Below are positions 5,675-5,721 of a stretch of 5,721 nt of DNA, one piece after another. The notes under the pieces were generated by a model. It worked only from the letters and a program-made list of their open reading frames with translations. It was not told where the DNA came from and searched no databases. Both the position numbers and the translations under genes were made by a program. The DNA lies in assembly GCA_026985975.1 (NCBI GenBank), contig JALSPL010000011.1:1-5721 (forward strand), given 5' to 3'. Position 1 is the stretch's first letter; each line of letters starts with the position of its first letter. The DNA comes from Anaerolineae bacterium. Lineage in GTDB: Bacteria > Chloroflexota > Anaerolineae > J102.

Positions 5675-5721
5675 GACAATCGCCAACTGTTGATGAAAAA
5701 GAAAAGTTATTGTTAGACGGC

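Larger units (their letters stand above)
5372..5721. other. Non-coding region upstream of the protease gene
   Basis: About 350 bases without a convincing gene on either strand. It contains the ribosome binding site and possible promoter of the protease, an A/T-richer stretch at 5430-5490 in which nothing firm is recognised, and the inverted-repeat element. The last 47 bases (5675-5721) show no recognisable feature and may lead to a neighbouring gene outside the window. Confidence 0.7.

Noticed and set aside
5497..5679. Minus-strand 60-codon frame with PSRPLPRSGEE and NLPPACGGIEGG
   Set aside because: These peptides come from translating the palindromic repeats. Such frames recur wherever the repeats occur and have no ribosome binding site here.

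Overview
The window looks like a piece of a GC-rich bacterial chromosome, most likely from the phylum Chloroflexota (Anaerolineae/Caldilineae type). This assignment is an inference. It rests mainly on the secreted protease, whose long Pro-Thr-Ala-Thr linker and 'IFLPFM' motif after the signal peptide are typical of exported proteins in that phylum. Degenerate heptamer repeats and intergenic palindromic repeats, as in large bacterial genomes, are compatible with it.

Left part (1-3166, + strand): the distal end of an export operon. It starts inside an ABC ATPase gene (last 173 codons) that most resembles the C-terminal nucleotide-binding domain of YbhF/DrrA-type exporters. Two adaptor genes of the HlyD / membrane-fusion family follow with almost no spacing. 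The first is a predicted lipoprotein (Cys25) whose start overlaps the ATPase gene by 23 bases. The second is anchored by an N-terminal membrane helix and starts 3 bases after the first one ends. Together they look like the motor and two periplasmic or extracytoplasmic adaptors of one exporter. No permease gene lies downstream, so any permease must be upstream of the window. Two sequence oddities sit near the ATPase/adaptor junction: a pair of perfect palindromes centred on CTTAAG, and a 7-bp tandem repeat that supplies both the stop codon of the ATPase gene and codons of the adaptor N-terminus.

Middle (3167-3298): a short convergent intergenic region with a nested inverted repeat that can act as a terminator in both directions.

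Right part (3299-5371, - strand): one gene for a secreted thermitase-like subtilase (family S8). It has a signal peptide, propeptide, complete catalytic triad, an 88-residue PT-rich linker and a C-terminal jelly-roll-like domain with the protein's only two cysteines. It has a strong ribosome binding site.

Right edge (5372-5721): about 350 bases without a convincing gene. It holds the protease leader, a possible remnant of a CGCAGAGGCG-type repeat, and a 141-bp element with inverted ends and internal hairpins that looks like a REPIN/MITE-type non-coding mobile repeat.
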